Part shown: positions 10,927 to 23,344 of the stretch, in pieces | Position numbering within the stretch: position 1 is the first letter of the stretch | Layout: every line of letters starts with the position of its first letter | Assembly: GCA_029204225.1 (NCBI GenBank) | Contig: CM055110.1 | Span: 35,747,239 to 35,811,238 of the forward strand | DNA: 64,000 nucleotides | Reading direction: 5' to 3' | From: Diphasiastrum complanatum | Taxonomy: Eukaryota; Streptophyta; Lycopodiopsida; Lycopodiales; Lycopodiaceae | The notes under the pieces: generated by a model | What the model saw: the letters and a program-made list of their open reading frames with translations, nothing else | Told to the model about the DNA's origin: nothing | Databases searched by the model: none | Position numbers and translations under genes: made by a program

Positions 10927-11940
10927 TTATGTAGCGATTATGGTTTGGGGTGGTTTGTGCTTGTGGATAGTTTCTATTTCTGCAGGTACAAAGGCCTTTT
11001 GGTGCTTTTCGTGTATTTCAACAGACACGAACTCAAAAGCTATCAAAGTTTTGTGGCTAGACACATTAAGTTTCTTCAGCTCTCTCTCAAAGCGTGGTAG
11101 CTTTATGACCCATAGACTCATCCTCTGCCTTTCAAACATCCTTTTGTCTAAGGGCTTAGTAAAGATGTCGGCTACCATCTGCCTCGTTCCAATGAAAGTG
11201 GTTTTCGATTCATTCCTCTCGACTAGGTCCCTTATCAAATGATATTTGATTGCAATGTGTTTTGTCCTTAAGTGAAACACGTGATCCTTCGTCAAGTGTA
11301 TGGCAGATGTATTGTCCATTTGCAGAATTAGAGGCTTGTTGGTGATTTCACCCAGTCTGTCAAGGAATTGTCTGAGCCATGTGATCTCGTTGGCCTTCTC
11401 GGCGGCTGCGACATATTCTGCTTCGCAGGATGACTGAGCGGTGATGGTTTGCTTCTTGCTGACCCAAAGAATGGCTGCCTTTGCCATGATGGTACCATCC
11501 TGAGACACTTTTACATTCGTCTTTGAGTGATGTCCAACTTGCGTCGTTGTAGGAGTGCAATTGGAATCCGGCATCACGGGAGTAACATAGCCCGAAATCC
11601 TTCATTTTCTGAAGGTACTGTAGGATTCGTTTCGCAATCTTCCAGTGTATAGAACCTGGGTTCATGTTGAATTGGCTCATCCTAAACACGACATAAGCAA
11701 TGTCGGGGCACATGTTATCTACTAGATACATTAGTGATCCAATTAGCCTCCTGTATGGCATGTGTTGCATGGCTTGCTTCTCTTCGTCAATTTTCGGACC
11801 ATCTCCGTTTGTTTGAATCATTCCTGCAAGCATTGGGGTGTTGGTCCCTTTGCAATCTACCATTTTGAAATAATCTAGGATCTTCTGAATGTACCTGGAA
11901 TGATGAAGATATAGCTTTCCTTCGTCATAGTCATGGTCGA
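10927..11940 (-). pseudogene. Ty1/Copia reverse transcriptase/RNase H fragment
   Basis: Read on the minus strand from 11940: KLYLHHSRYIQKILDYF, then MPYRRLIGSLMYLVDNMCPDIAY (end of the RT region), YNDASW, then after a frameshift near 11480-11580 SSCEAEYVAAAEKANEITWL, QMDNTSAIHLTKDHVFHLR and MVADIFTKPLDKRMF (RNase H). A 50-residue tail follows before the stop at 10927. The 5' part of the element and both LTRs are missing; it ends abruptly near 11940. Confidence 0.85.
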
Positions 11941-11999
11941 TTTACTTTGATTCACCTCTTTACAAGCTCTACATGGTGTTTTACAGCCACCTACTATCC

Positions 12000-12442
12000 A
12001 ACTTTATGCAAAAAAAAAAAAAACAAGCAAAATGATGATTTTTGGCTATTTTTTGGTTTTTTCATATAAAGTGGAAATTCATGACATGCAACTCCAGGAT
12101 TATAGCCATATAATTGATCTGATCTTGCTAGATTTTGGTTCTTACTATCTATTTTGTGTCAAAAAGCATGAAACACCAAGCAATTTTGACCAAAACATAG
12201 TCTAGAATCATGGAAAGAGCCGGCATGCATCATCAACTTCATCAATAATGACCCTTAAAATGAAAGTACACTTGCTGGAAAATTCAGATCTACAAAAGAT
12301 TTGAGCTACACAAGAAAAAGCTTCAAAAAAACATCACAAATTGGCTTTCTAAGACATTTCCCGCTTGTTTTACTGAAGTACCGTGTATCCAAGACTAGGA
12401 GTATACTGAATTCTATGTACTGGTCAAGGACTCATATGACAA
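12000..12442 (-). mobile_element. chromovirus leader plus LTR-end fragment
   Basis: 12000-12360 resembles the leader at about 57060-57360 (for example a shared phrase TGATCTGATCTTGCT and a later AGATC...TTTGAGCTACACA). 12365-12442 resembles the LTR end (GTGTATCCAAGACTAGGAGT). The middle of the LTR is deleted. Orientation is the same as the element at 52202. Confidence 0.65.
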
Positions 12443-12536
12443 TACTGATAGTATGTTGGCTGATATTCTGACAAAACCCCTGTCGAGGAAAATGCATGTT
12501 GATTTATGCAACTTATTTCAGGATCCTAGGAGTTAA
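12438..12536 (+). pseudogene. Ty1/Copia RNase H tail
   Basis: Encodes DNTDSMLADILTKPLSRKMH, the C-terminal Copia signature, ending at TAA 12534-12536. A purine tract AAGGGGGAG (12541-12549) and an LTR start follow, the normal order of a Copia 3' end. It directly abuts the chromovirus fragment on its left. Confidence 0.75.
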
Positions 12537-12549
12537 GCTTAAGGGGGAG

Positions 12550-13373
12550 TGTTGGTTCACTCCTACTCACCTGCAGTCTTATGCACATAAGTCGAACAGT
12601 GTATATCGACATCTTGACTTCGACTCATGTGACATGTTCTCAAGGGTGAATAAGTTGACTCGACTCATTCGACACCTTTGACGATTGTCGACTATCACCA
12701 GTCAAAATGGAGCTCATTGTCTGCCCTGTACAGTACAGACCACGTCACCGTTCACTATGCAGTAACTGCATCATTCATGATTGTTACCCGCACAGTTGTA
12801 ATCTTCAAGACTACTGCAAATGATGTGTATATACATACAATAAATCAGTAACGCATAGAGTATGATCATATCAGAGAAATTGAGTCAATAATCAGTGGTA
12901 GCGTGAATCAGAGTTCCTCCATGAACTCCCTTGTATCAGACTATCTAATTTCGTAGGATCAGAGATTTTAGAGAAGTACAAATAGTATTCAATCTGTAAC
13001 TAGCATAGTAAGATCACAACATATAGTGCGCTACTACTGTGAACCATTCTCGGGCATAGGATTGTAATCTGATCGTTGTATTCACAACAACTTAACATAG
13101 AGATTCTCTATTTTCTTTATGTGTGTTTGCACTGATGAATGCTTTCTGATAATTCCTTTCCCTAGTATTGATACTCATTTGGAATATCTAACTCGAAGGA
13201 AGCATGGCTGTCATAGACGCCTATCTTTTTTCTCCCTCCATGGTTGTTTTTGACACCTACTAAGATATTCCTCTGGTTGATCTAAGTAATAGTCTAAATC
13301 AATAGATTGGTGAAGATCACGTCATAATTTAACGTTGAGTTTTTCTCTTGACTAGATTTCGTATTCAGCAAGA
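12550..13373 (+). repeat. Copia-type LTR (TCGA-rich family)
   Basis: Starts TGTTGG right after the polypurine tract. It is rich in TCGAC/TCGAA and has a TATA-like region near 12825. The right end is placed just before TAGTATCAAAGC at 13375 and is uncertain. Confidence 0.5.
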
Positions 13374-13374
13374 G

Positions 13375-13386
13375 TAGTATCAAAGC
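13375..13386 (+). other. degenerate primer-binding site
   Basis: TAGTATCAAAGC differs from the Met-tRNA site TGGTATCAAAGC at one base. Its distance from the LTR start fits, but LTR end bases are not clear. Confidence 0.35.
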
Positions 13387-15170
13387 TGATAAACAATTTC
13401 TAGAGACTCCAAGTCTAGTGCTTGATCCTCATCCTCTAGCATAGGCAGCCTCCTTTTTTTATTTTGGTCTCTTAGTTCATATGACAATATGGAGCTAATC
13501 AAATTTTTTGCACTAAACTTGTCTTTTAGAAATTTGGCTCTTTAACATGTGCAACCCACAATGGGCATATTACAAGAATCAAAGAGATTTCTTGAGATAC
13601 CTTGAGCATCAACAAACTATGTATGATGGGGTTGAAGAGGGAGTAGAGGGAGAGATGGAATGGAGCTTGTTTGTGATATTTAACTCTATCGCCTTTTGCA
13701 ATATGTTTATTGAACTATAAATCTTTAGGTTAGCTATCTCATCATTGCTAATTGTCTTTTCCTTACATTTATCACAAAGAGGAGTGACCTAAGGTTATGT
13801 GCCATGTCATGTACATGTCATCAGTCTCTTCCATTATGGACATTATGTTCAATGTTTTGAATATGACAGATTAGAAGTTCTATTTTAAATTTCTTGTTAA
13901 ATACGTTGATCTAGTGAAGTGGAATATGCATGTGCCCATATCGTTGAAAATAATGAAGCATAATGTATTCTCCACTTCATTTAAACCTTAAATTATTTAA
14001 ATAATGCATCTGAAACGAAAAGAGTTACTATTGCCCAGCACTTACTTGTACCAATTAGTATGTTAACTTCAAGTAGAAACTTTGCACCAAATATTGTTTA
14101 TCATTTATTTTTAGAAATGATGCTTTGCAATCTCTTTCATCTTGTACAATAATTTTTGGATAGTGGAAATTTCTTGTCACATCTTTAGAGGCATAAGACA
14201 AACTCACATGAAAAGAATTATGACTTGATGTAAGTTATATGAAAGAATAATTATTGTCTCTTTAACATGTGCAACCCACGATGGGTCTCAAATGAATGGA
14301 TTTATTTTATGCACATCATATAATATATCACTATACCCTTGTTAAGTAACCACTAGTTTAATGCATGCTATGAAAATTGCAAATCTAAAACATTAATATT
14401 TAAGAACTAGTGAAATTTAAAGATTATTTTTGCATATTAATCTTTGTTCCTTCTTCCATTAAGCAATAAATGAATATTTACAAGATATATACACATATAA
14501 ACTCAATGTAGATACAAGTTATAATATTAGAAACAAAAGGTATGTCTTGAAGTATCTTACTTGCCATACTACCTACCATATGTATAAATTACATCTCCCC
14601 TCCAAGTGAGATAGACAAAATTTTGTCATGTCCTAACTAAGCTACACACTTTCAAACCTAATTGAGATGAATATGGAAGTAATAGCGTACTACATTTAGA
14701 GTTCCACCTATTTAAAGTTATGCCACAAGTCAATTGCTAAAGTGTAAAATAGTATTGCATCAAAATGGATAATATTTTGGTATGCTACCTAGATTTTATT
14801 AGGTTCCGCCATAATTTTTTTTTTTAAGATTTAGCAAAAACTAATTGTTAAAAGTGATGAGCCTACATTATGATTTATAACAAAATAGGCTATTGAGAGA
14901 TGACTTGAAATGTTACAATTTGAATCAAAATTTGATGAGGTAAAGAAAATGGCTTATGATGATTTTCAACAATAATTCATTGTACACACAAATAATCTAC
15001 TAAGAGCAAACCTCCAAGTATGTTTTCATTCTTATGAAAATATAAATGTAAATACTACCATCTTCTTATGGCCAGCCTAAAAAATTCTCTTTGGCTAGGG
15101 AGTACGGGGTAGTCAGGATACCCCCCAACATTAGAAGCATCAATCCCCTTATCCTCATGTAAGGGCAGTG
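13387..15170. other. AT-rich spacer with a dispersed direct repeat
   Basis: No coding signal. A phrase CTCTTTAACATGTGCAACCC followed by ACRATGGG occurs at 13538-13566 and again at 14258-14286, about 720 bases apart in the same orientation. Flanks of the two copies do not match. Confidence 0.45.
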
Positions 15171-16385
15171 TGTTGGAAATTAAGCCCACAATTGTCTCCT
15201 TGGTGAATGAATAATTTCTATTTCAAGATTCTTCCTACATGTTTATTGATCTTTGATCTAGGGTCAGTTGAAACCTATTTTGGGTTCAAAGCCTGCTCAT
15301 CTGATACCTGCAGGAATCACAAACTCAGACAACCAATTTATTTGAAGAACATCTACAACGGGCTTCCGACTGATCTCCAACAAAGGGTAACCAATCCTGT
15401 CATAATTTCAAGTTCAGATGTTAAGTTTAATAACTTGAAGTCATTGAAGACTTGGCCATCTTCAAGGACTTCCGCAAACTTATATTTAAATTACATTACT
15501 TTCACGACAGTCTGTAGAAATGAACTATGTTCGCAACAGTTTCGCAAAACTAGCATAGTTAAACAATTTAAGCTATTTCGCGAAATGTTCGCGACAGTTT
15601 CGCGAAACTTGTATAGTTAAAAAAGTTTAACTTGTGCAGTTCGAAAGTTCAACTGTTTTTTAAAACCTTCGCCTTTTTCGCATTTTCCCGAAAAATGTGA
15701 AGAGAGAGAAAATTCCCAAAGGTCATCTATTTTCATGAGTTAAACTGGTTTAAAGACACCTTTGCCTTTTTAAGGGCACCTTCGTCTTTTTGAGAGCACC
15801 TTCATCTTTTTAAGGGCACCTTCACCTTTTTCGCAAAATCCTGAAGAGAGAGAAAAATGTCGAAGGTCGTCTACTTTGAACGAGGGACATTCCCAGCCAC
15901 TTCCCCTAAAATGCGAAGTGAGAGAATTTGCAACGCCCTCGTCCATGTCAACATTCCCTATGGGTTGACAGTACACACTATGTACAGTTGTCACAGAAGC
16001 CATATACTTCCAAGTACAACGACTTATCTAATTAGGTGACAATCATTTATTGTAGTTAATACATGGCTGCAATCTATAAATAGATCATCCCGACACAGAT
16101 TACATGAGACGCTCCATCCATGAGACATTATTTGAGCCTCCCAGTTACGCCATCATTCTGTTTGTAACTGCCATTGTTGTGCTTCAGTGTAATAGAGCAG
16201 CAATACACTTTTCTATCTGTGTATAACGTAGATGAATGCTTATTGTGATTTGAATGCACTCTATCGCTGTTTGTTCGCGCTTGTTTACTCACTCTGATCA
16301 GAAGACAGACATTTACGACTTCTCAGTTTCTGATCAGACGATGGCTGTCTTTGATGCCTGAGGAACTCGCGATATCACACTACTA
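15171..16385 (+). repeat. Copia-type LTR-like sequence with internal tandem repeats
   Basis: Starts TGTTGGAAAT after AAGGGCAG. It contains CTATAAATAGATCA near 16073, shared with the LTR at 62653. It also has repeats of a TTTCGCGAAAC-type phrase (15530-15620) and four 20-bp units (15758-15837). The right border is not clear. Confidence 0.5.
15758..15837 (+). repeat. four tandem 20-bp units
   Basis: Four copies of a unit like ACCTTCGTCTTTTTAAGGGC, each differing by one to three bases, within the LTR-like sequence. A related TTTTTCGC-rich block occurs in the LTR at 25047-26265 (about 25420-25480). Confidence 0.75.
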
Positions 16386-19300
16386 TTTTGAGCATTCCTT
16401 TGCCATTCTAATGAAATCACAACATGATGGTGAGCTTTCTTGAAGAGGTTTCCATTTAGCCTTAGTTTCCTATTGTATTGAAAAGCATAACACAATCATG
16501 ATTTCTAGCTTCTTATACACCTACGTAGCAGAGTAACTTGAAGCAACTAACTTGATTTATTGATCCAAACTCTTCTAAAACTATTTTGTTGACATTATGA
16601 TAGTTTTGCAGGAAAATTCGACAATTGAGAGCAATATATAGAAGATATATACCTTGTTGGTTCTAGAATAAGTTTTATGGTTGAATGTGAGTTAACAAAA
16701 TTGTGTGTTGTCCATGAACACATCATAAATGAAAAAGACGAGTAAAATTTCAAGTAATTATTTAGGATTCTTTAAAAACCACATGTCTCCACCTTGAACA
16801 AACCATGTAAAAGTTTACAAACAACGATGCTCACCCTTTTTCTTTTTAATTTTTTTTTTCTCAAAGGAGAGTGCTTTTTAGTGCTAAAAGTAATTTTTTT
16901 TTTTCTATTTATGTTCTTTTATCAAATTTCTTAGATTGAAAAAATAATGAAGTATTTTAATTCTTATTGCATTTGATGAATCTAGATAACAAATTTTGAA
17001 ATAAGAAGATTTATTTAGTCTTAGTTCTGTAGTGTGCAAAAAAGCACAACACAATTGTTATTCCAAATTGGTTACACCTACACAATTCAAACCAAAGTAG
17101 TTGAGCTTAATTGCTCCAATCAAATTCTTATAGAAGCATATTGAGAGCAGCAATTTACCTTGCAAGTTTTGAAATAAGTTTTATGGTTGTGGTTGAATAT
17201 AGAGGATTGTGTGCTACCTATGTCACGTCATATATGACATTAGTGAGTAAAATTCTTGTGATTGTTTAGTAATGTTCAAAAGTTGCATGATTTAACCCTA
17301 AGCAAACTATCCATGAATATGCAAACAAAAATCATCAATTTTCTTCTAAGGAGTGTTGTTTGCTATTGTGAAGCAAAGTGTGACTTGATCATGATTCCTA
17401 ACTTGTTATAGGTGCACATAAATTTGAATTGCAAGATTATAATAATTTTGCATTGCAAAGAAATTAGGCAAATTGAGAGCAATTTACATAAGATTTTTTT
17501 ATGAAATAAGTGTTCCCTATGACTATTCAAAAGCCATAAATCTAACCTTATAAAACAATGCTCAATAATACCAACAAAGGATGAAGGATCATCATCATCA
17601 TTATTAATATTGATCACCTCATACTTTTCCATTTTCAAAGTATCTATATGGTAGAGAATTAAGAATAATGCTTTAGTCAAAATCCACCTACCAAAAAGCC
17701 TCAAAATATTAGCTAAATGATATCTTAAACTGGTAAACTCATGTACAATTCCAAGCAAAATGTAAGAAGGCTATAGTGACAACATTGAGTTAATTTTATG
17801 TTGTAGGTTGTAGCTTTAAGCATCAAGAGAACGCATCCACATTATCCTTGGCACACAAGAAGATATTGTAACTGTATCCATAGATTTGTCCATAAAGTGA
17901 CGATGTTAGAAGTGGAAATGAAAAGTTTCCCTCGTGATAAATGTCCACTCTTGTGGCTCTTAAGCTTATGGTGTTCGAAAACTGTAGCTTTTGGTTCTAA
18001 ATCAACCATCTACATAGGCTTTGCTCCAAAGAAAACATGCAACATGATGAGGGTTGACAAATGCCTATTTTAGTAGCTCACTTCCCTATATGAGAGTGCT
18101 GGCATACTTGGACTCGCCCTATGTATTATTTCCTCTTTCTAAATAGTGAAATTCTCTATCATATTCCATAGCTCTTGAACTCAATTGCATCTGTTTTTCA
18201 AACTTTCAAACTTTATTCTGCCTTAACACCATCATAGTGTAGTACTTAGATACATAACTTCAGTGTACAACCCAAAAAGAAGTGCTATGGCTCATCCCCT
18301 CCATGATGTAAAAATTCACTAGAAATTTATCTTGACAATAATTAAGGATTGACACATCATGGCCTTTAAGTGACCATGGAAGAAAAAATTTCATCTTGTT
18401 GCTAGAAGCAAGTCATAAGCATATAAGATGCTAGTAAGCTGTTGGATTATGCTAGTCCCATTGTAGCCTTGGCAGTGAGTATAGTTACGAAGTGCCTAGA
18501 TGCTCAACACCACATTGTAAGTGTTAATCATGTATGATGTTTTAGAATTCACTTTCAATGTTCCTAACCACTGAAACATTTGGAACTTCGAAGGCAATGG
18601 TCAAAAAGGTCCTTCCAGTGCATGCAAATGATAGGAGTGGTTGTGTCGCCTTTATGTACTCAAGGATTTTACCACGTCATTAATTGCTCCTTTTTCAAAT
18701 TCACGTCAAACGTTTTTGGTGAGCTTTCAAAGACGACACCCATTGGTGTGGATTTTCCTACCGAGGAAGTAAAGGTCTTGTAGTACCAAGAAAAAGCGAA
18801 GCTAGACTATGTAGAATGGCTTGAAGCTGAGAAATTTGTTGAGACCCAATGTAGCTACCCCAAGCTTGATATTACTTCATTCATTTCTACGGGGGTGAAC
18901 TTTCTTGGTCTCTCAAATTGTCTCATTTATAACAAAAACTCTTAAGTGACCACCGTAAATTCAGAAAAATTCAGCCACACTTGCAATCCATTGTCCATCC
19001 AAAAAAAAACCTTCAACAAAGCCCATAAGCTATTGTAGTAATTGATTGATCGACTTTGGAGATATTCAGTACAAGTTAGAAAAAAAGAAACATAAATGTC
19101 TCTAAAGCAGCCCTAAGCGAGTAGTGAATGATTAGTAAAGGACTGATTCCCTGCAATGGTTCACTTTAGTTGCCATCGAAAAGTGTTAGAAAGAACCATC
19201 AAATGCAAAATAGGATAATTGTATAATGGATGAAAGCCACTTGGATTGTCCACTTGATAGATGTTTGACATGAATTATACTACTGTGAATTCTTTTGCTC

Positions 19301-21060
19301 AAAAAAGGTCCAACCTAGTGCACTTTCTTCAACTAAAGATAAATCTTCAAAAAGGTTAACCAACTCAGATGCACGCAAATGATGCCAGTAGATACAACAT
19401 TCAGTGCTGAATACACATTTACTATCTTCCAGATTCCTCAAATCACAACCAACTCTCAAGAGTTCAACAGAATAGTGTATTCCATAAAAAGGGAGGTGCA
19501 AATCACCACACACTTTAAAGGGAAAATGGTTCTAAAGCTGTTTAAGGAAATCTATATTGAAGAAGCTTCTTTAGGGTATACTGGAGTTTTATGGGCATTT
19601 CATGCTAAACACTGATGACAATGTTCAATATTCATGGAGACCACATTTCTTCCTGATGAATTTATTAAATTTGTGGATCTTTGAATATCAAGCTCCAATT
19701 AAATCAGAGCCGGAATCATGAATCCCCTCATAGGACATGTGAGACCTGTCCCTTCCACACAACCCTGTACATCGTTGATGCAAGGTGTTTCGCGTTCCCC
19801 TTTCCACGTTCTATGCAAGTAAACTTTTCTCTAGATTACAAATTACATGTAGATGCACTTCAGATTTTTAAGTTCACTTTCTGACTAAATAAAAAGAATA
19901 TATATGTATATATATAAGTTCTTTTTTGAGTATTTCACATGGATGAAGGCATGAAGGACAAGTGATTTTCTTGATTTTTTGCAGAAAGAGCTTTGATTTG
20001 GTGCCAAAAGTCCTCCACACCTTTCACCACAATATGTACCAGTGACTTGACAATTCACCATAACTCTGCTTCTGCCATCCATGTAACTTCAACCATTTTC
20101 ATTTTCACTCTCGACTTAACTTCTGTCATCTCCTTGGATAGAATCTAGATCAGCCAGAAAGGGGTGGCCTTGCAGAGCATTGCTAACTCCCACAATCAGG
20201 GGGATCAAAACAATCAGTGTTCTCTGAATGACAGTAGCACACAGAGTCAGTCCTCGCCATGAGGATCTGCTCCACATCCATGATATCACACTGCAAGTGA
20301 TTGGATCCTTATCTGTTTGCTATTGTCCTTTTGTCTTTTGAGTAAAAGAAAAAGAAAAGAATAAAACAACCTTACCTTCCCCATGTTGTGTATGAAACAA
20401 GTTTGGTACGGGGAATGAAACGAGGTCAATCTGTATGCTACAGATCTATGATATGGTCTTATAACATTCCAATGCACAAAAACTGGTTACCACACTCTCA
20501 ATATGTAAAACATAACCTTTGCAAATCCAGAATGTGCAGATGCTACTACGTAACTGACAAAAATAACAATGTTATTATTTTATCCAAGCCAAAGCAAAGT
20601 TACTGGCTGTATGAAGTGAATCATCTTCTATATGAGGTATTCATGGAAATATATGCATATTAAAACTTATAGGGATTTCATTTCAAACCATGCTTTTAAA
20701 AAGGTCGAAAGTTTTGCCAAGCGCAAAAGAAAGTTGCTCTGAGAAAGCTATATTTTCACATTAATAACTGTGCACCGATGAATTGCAAGCCTCAAATCAA
20801 GGTCCATTTCCCTTGGAAAGACATCATGAGGAGGTGAAGAAACGACTGTAGGTATATATCAAAACGGGTAGTAAAAATTCTTGCGACACAAAGTGGTCTA
20901 TATTAATATCAGCACTAGAGGTATTGACTTATGATTCTGTAAGTGGTGTATCATCGGTTTTAATTGATAACAACCTATTTGTGCTTCATATGATTTACAA
21001 GGTTAGAATAAAAGTTCACGATTCAGGTAAACTTCAATGCAGAATGAAGATGCAACTCAA
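16386..21060. other. AT-rich spacer, no gene recognised
   Basis: Only short frames broken by stops, with no recognised family. The longest (18580-18783 plus; 19280-19513 minus) show no motif. The right end probably includes the 3' UTR of the Harbinger-type gene. Confidence 0.45.
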
Positions 21061-21068
21061 ATTGCAGA

Positions 21069-22412
21069 TTATGAAATTCTTCTCCTTTCTAGCCAGTCCC
21101 TGAAAAGTGTTTCTCTGATTACTCTTCCTTCTTCTACCAGAACGGATGTACCATGAACCTTTGCATAAGCATTGTTGTTTAAATAAGGGTCTCTATCAAC
21201 ATGAGTAGGTGGAGGCTCACCAATTAGTTGGCAGAAATTGTGCAGCACACAACAAGCAACTGTGACTTGTGCTGCATAAGATAGCCCAACGTTTAAGTTT
21301 TTCAGTATTTGCCACCTCTGTTTCAGCATTGCAAAGGCGTCCTCTATCTTCCCGTGTCCTCTTCTTACCAAGCTGTCAAACTCCATGTACTGATTCCCTG
21401 CAACCTTCCTATTAGAGTAGGGTTTGACCAAAAAGGGAAAAGGTTTATAAGCTGCATCAGCCACAAGATAAGGCCGCACATCAACTCCTCCAATTTTAAC
21501 TATAGGGCGAGCTAAAATCTCTCTGGTTTGTAACTTGTGCCAAAGCGGACTGAAACCAAAATGATTTGCATTGTGCTCTCCCCCTGGCGCGTTGCAACAA
21601 AGGTCCCAGAATATCATATCGCAGTCGCAAACACCTTGAAGTAAAATGCTGTAAATCCCATGCTTACTGTAATAATCCTTGGGATTATACCTTCTCGGGG
21701 GCCTGCAGGCTAGCTTGATATGAGTGCCGTCGATGGCTCCACACATATTGGGAAGATCACTCTCGGACTTGAAACGGTTCATTATTCGAGCTAGTGTGAT
21801 GCCTTCTGGGATTTGGACAAACTTACAATAAAGTTTTTCTTTGTTGGACAAGATTTCAGTAATTAACTGTGTGTACTTCCCCACAGTGGATGGCCCTGTA
21901 TTATAAAGATCCGCCATGATAATGGTCGAGTATCCATATGCAAGCCGGTGCAAAACCATTGCTACAGCTTTATCGAGTTCAATTGGAGCCCTAACATAGT
22001 CACAGTAGGAAACTGGAACAAAAGGCCTCAATTCTTCCACTAAACTCTGAAAAGCAGGATATGACATCCGATAAAACCTTCTCCAGTGAGCATCTCTGGT
22101 TGCATCATCATATGTTAAAATCTGTTTTTGTATCTCATCCCAGTGAGTGGAATATCTGGGAAGTTTCCACACACGTGAAGGAACAAACTCTTCCTCCTGA
22201 CTAGGAGATGAAGCAAAAAGCATAAGCAGCAAAAGGAAGCAGACGACCTCCAAAATCGGCGGTTCGCAAACAAAGTAGTCTAACTCAGACTCTCCCATTA
22301 AGGTGCACAGAAGGAAAAAATCCACCAAATCCATGTGCTTGACCAATACTGTAAAATTCCTGATTAACATAACTCTTTCGCACCAGATTCTGCAAACTTT
22401 TTCATCGCTCAT
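21069..22412 (-). CDS. PIF/Harbinger-type transposase, HARBI1/ALP1-like
   Basis: An unbroken 447-residue frame. Start is the ATG at 22412 (MSDEKVCRIWC). The DDE_4 nuclease fold is recognisable: first Asp in NMCGAIDGTHIKLACRPPRR (about residues 220-240), second in YLVADAAYKPFPFLVKPY (about 315-332), and a final acidic residue in GHGKIEDAFAMLKQRWQIL (about 355-373). An HTH-like part with GYSTIIMADLYNTGPSTVGKY lies before it. The C-terminus has VTVACCVLHNFC, usual in this family. The N-terminal 80 residues hold an unusual Leu/Phe-rich stretch (PPILEVVCFLLLLMLFAS). I see no terminal repeats or neighbouring Myb-like partner gene. It may be a transposase remnant or a domesticated ALP1-like protein; in plants ALP1 associates with Polycomb complex PRC2. 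Confidence 0.8.
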   Translation of the reverse strand: MSDEKVCRIWCERVMLIRNFTVLVKHMDLVDFFLLCTLMGESELDYFVCEPPILEVVCFLLLLMLFASSPSQEEEFVPSRVWKLPRYSTHWDEIQKQILTYDDATRDAHWRRFYRMSYPAFQSLVEELRPFVPVSYCDYVRAPIELDKAVAMVLHRLAYGYSTIIMADLYNTGPSTVGKYTQLITEILSNKEKLYCKFVQIPEGITLARIMNRFKSESDLPNMCGAIDGTHIKLACRPPRRYNPKDYYSKHGIYSILLQGVCDCDMIFWDLCCNAPGGEHNANHFGFSPLWHKLQTREILARPIVKIGGVDVRPYLVADAAYKPFPFLVKPYSNRKVAGNQYMEFDSLVRRGHGKIEDAFAMLKQRWQILKNLNVGLSYAAQVTVACCVLHNFCQLIGEPPPTHVDRDPYLNNNAYAKVHGTSVLVEEGRVIRETLFRDWLERRRIS

Positions 22413-23344
22413 CAATCAACCAGGAAAAGCTCATCTTCTGTGACTTGATGCAAACTCTCACAAACATTAAATCATGAAAAATTGTAACAGAACATCTGCC
22501 TCATCCAACAAACGAAATCCCAAATGCTTGTGAACCCAACTCTCATACAAGCATTACAGAAAGACCAGGCTGTAACAGCACACTCATGTCATCTTACAAA
22601 ACATTATCCGAACCTAAATGGATCCAGATTACATCAGTTCTAGACCCTTGGCAACGCCAATTCACAGTTTCCCGAAGCCCTGCACCAGATTGTGGGGGAT
22701 CGCTGTAAGAAAAGCGATAACAAGCGATTCTGTCTTTATGATTACACTGCTTCAATGGGGACTAATACCTAGACGAAAAGGTCTGTACTACTATAACGCC
22801 TCACTGCGATGGGGTGGTTGGTTAGCTCCGACTTCCCTAAGTCCGAATTGGGTTTTCAGTGGTGAGAATTTAGGCCTTGCCACAGGCGTCTGATCTCTCA
22901 GACATGCTGCATATGGAGTGCTTGTGGTTCTTGCTATGCCGCAGAGGCTGATGCAACCACTTCCATCATGCTGCTATATCCTGCTCGAGATCGGAGACAT
23001 TCGGTGCTCAGATTGCCCGCTTTTCGAGCTGCTTCTCCTGATCGCGTCCTATGCTTTACTGTGGCAAGAGCAGATCGACCGATCCTCGGCTTTTCCCTGT
23101 GCTCCAGCCACGATACTGCTCTGATAATTGCTCCTTTTTTTCTGAGGGGCAAGGTGCTGCAGGGAAAAGCTGTGGAAACGCGCATCTGCACATCCAAGGC
23201 TTATAATGGAACATTTTGGATAGCCGCTGCTGCAGGTGGAACATTTTGGATAGGCGCTGCCCCTCTGAGCCAACATGTGGTCGTGGGGGAGTCAACGGTG
23301 TTGGAAAGAGGTGATAATGCAATGACGACAAGTCGAAGGCAGTG
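22413..23344. other. GC-richer leader or promoter region of the Harbinger-type gene
   Basis: About 22640-23340 is visibly richer in G and C than its surroundings and has overlapping short frames on both strands with no motif. It contains a 27-bp imperfect tandem pair (GGAACATTTTGGATAGCCGC and its copy, 23207-23260). It may hold a 5' UTR exon. Confidence 0.35.

Noticed and set aside
15500-15840. CRISPR-like array
   Set aside because: Units are adjacent imperfect tandem copies without unique spacers, inside a plant LTR.
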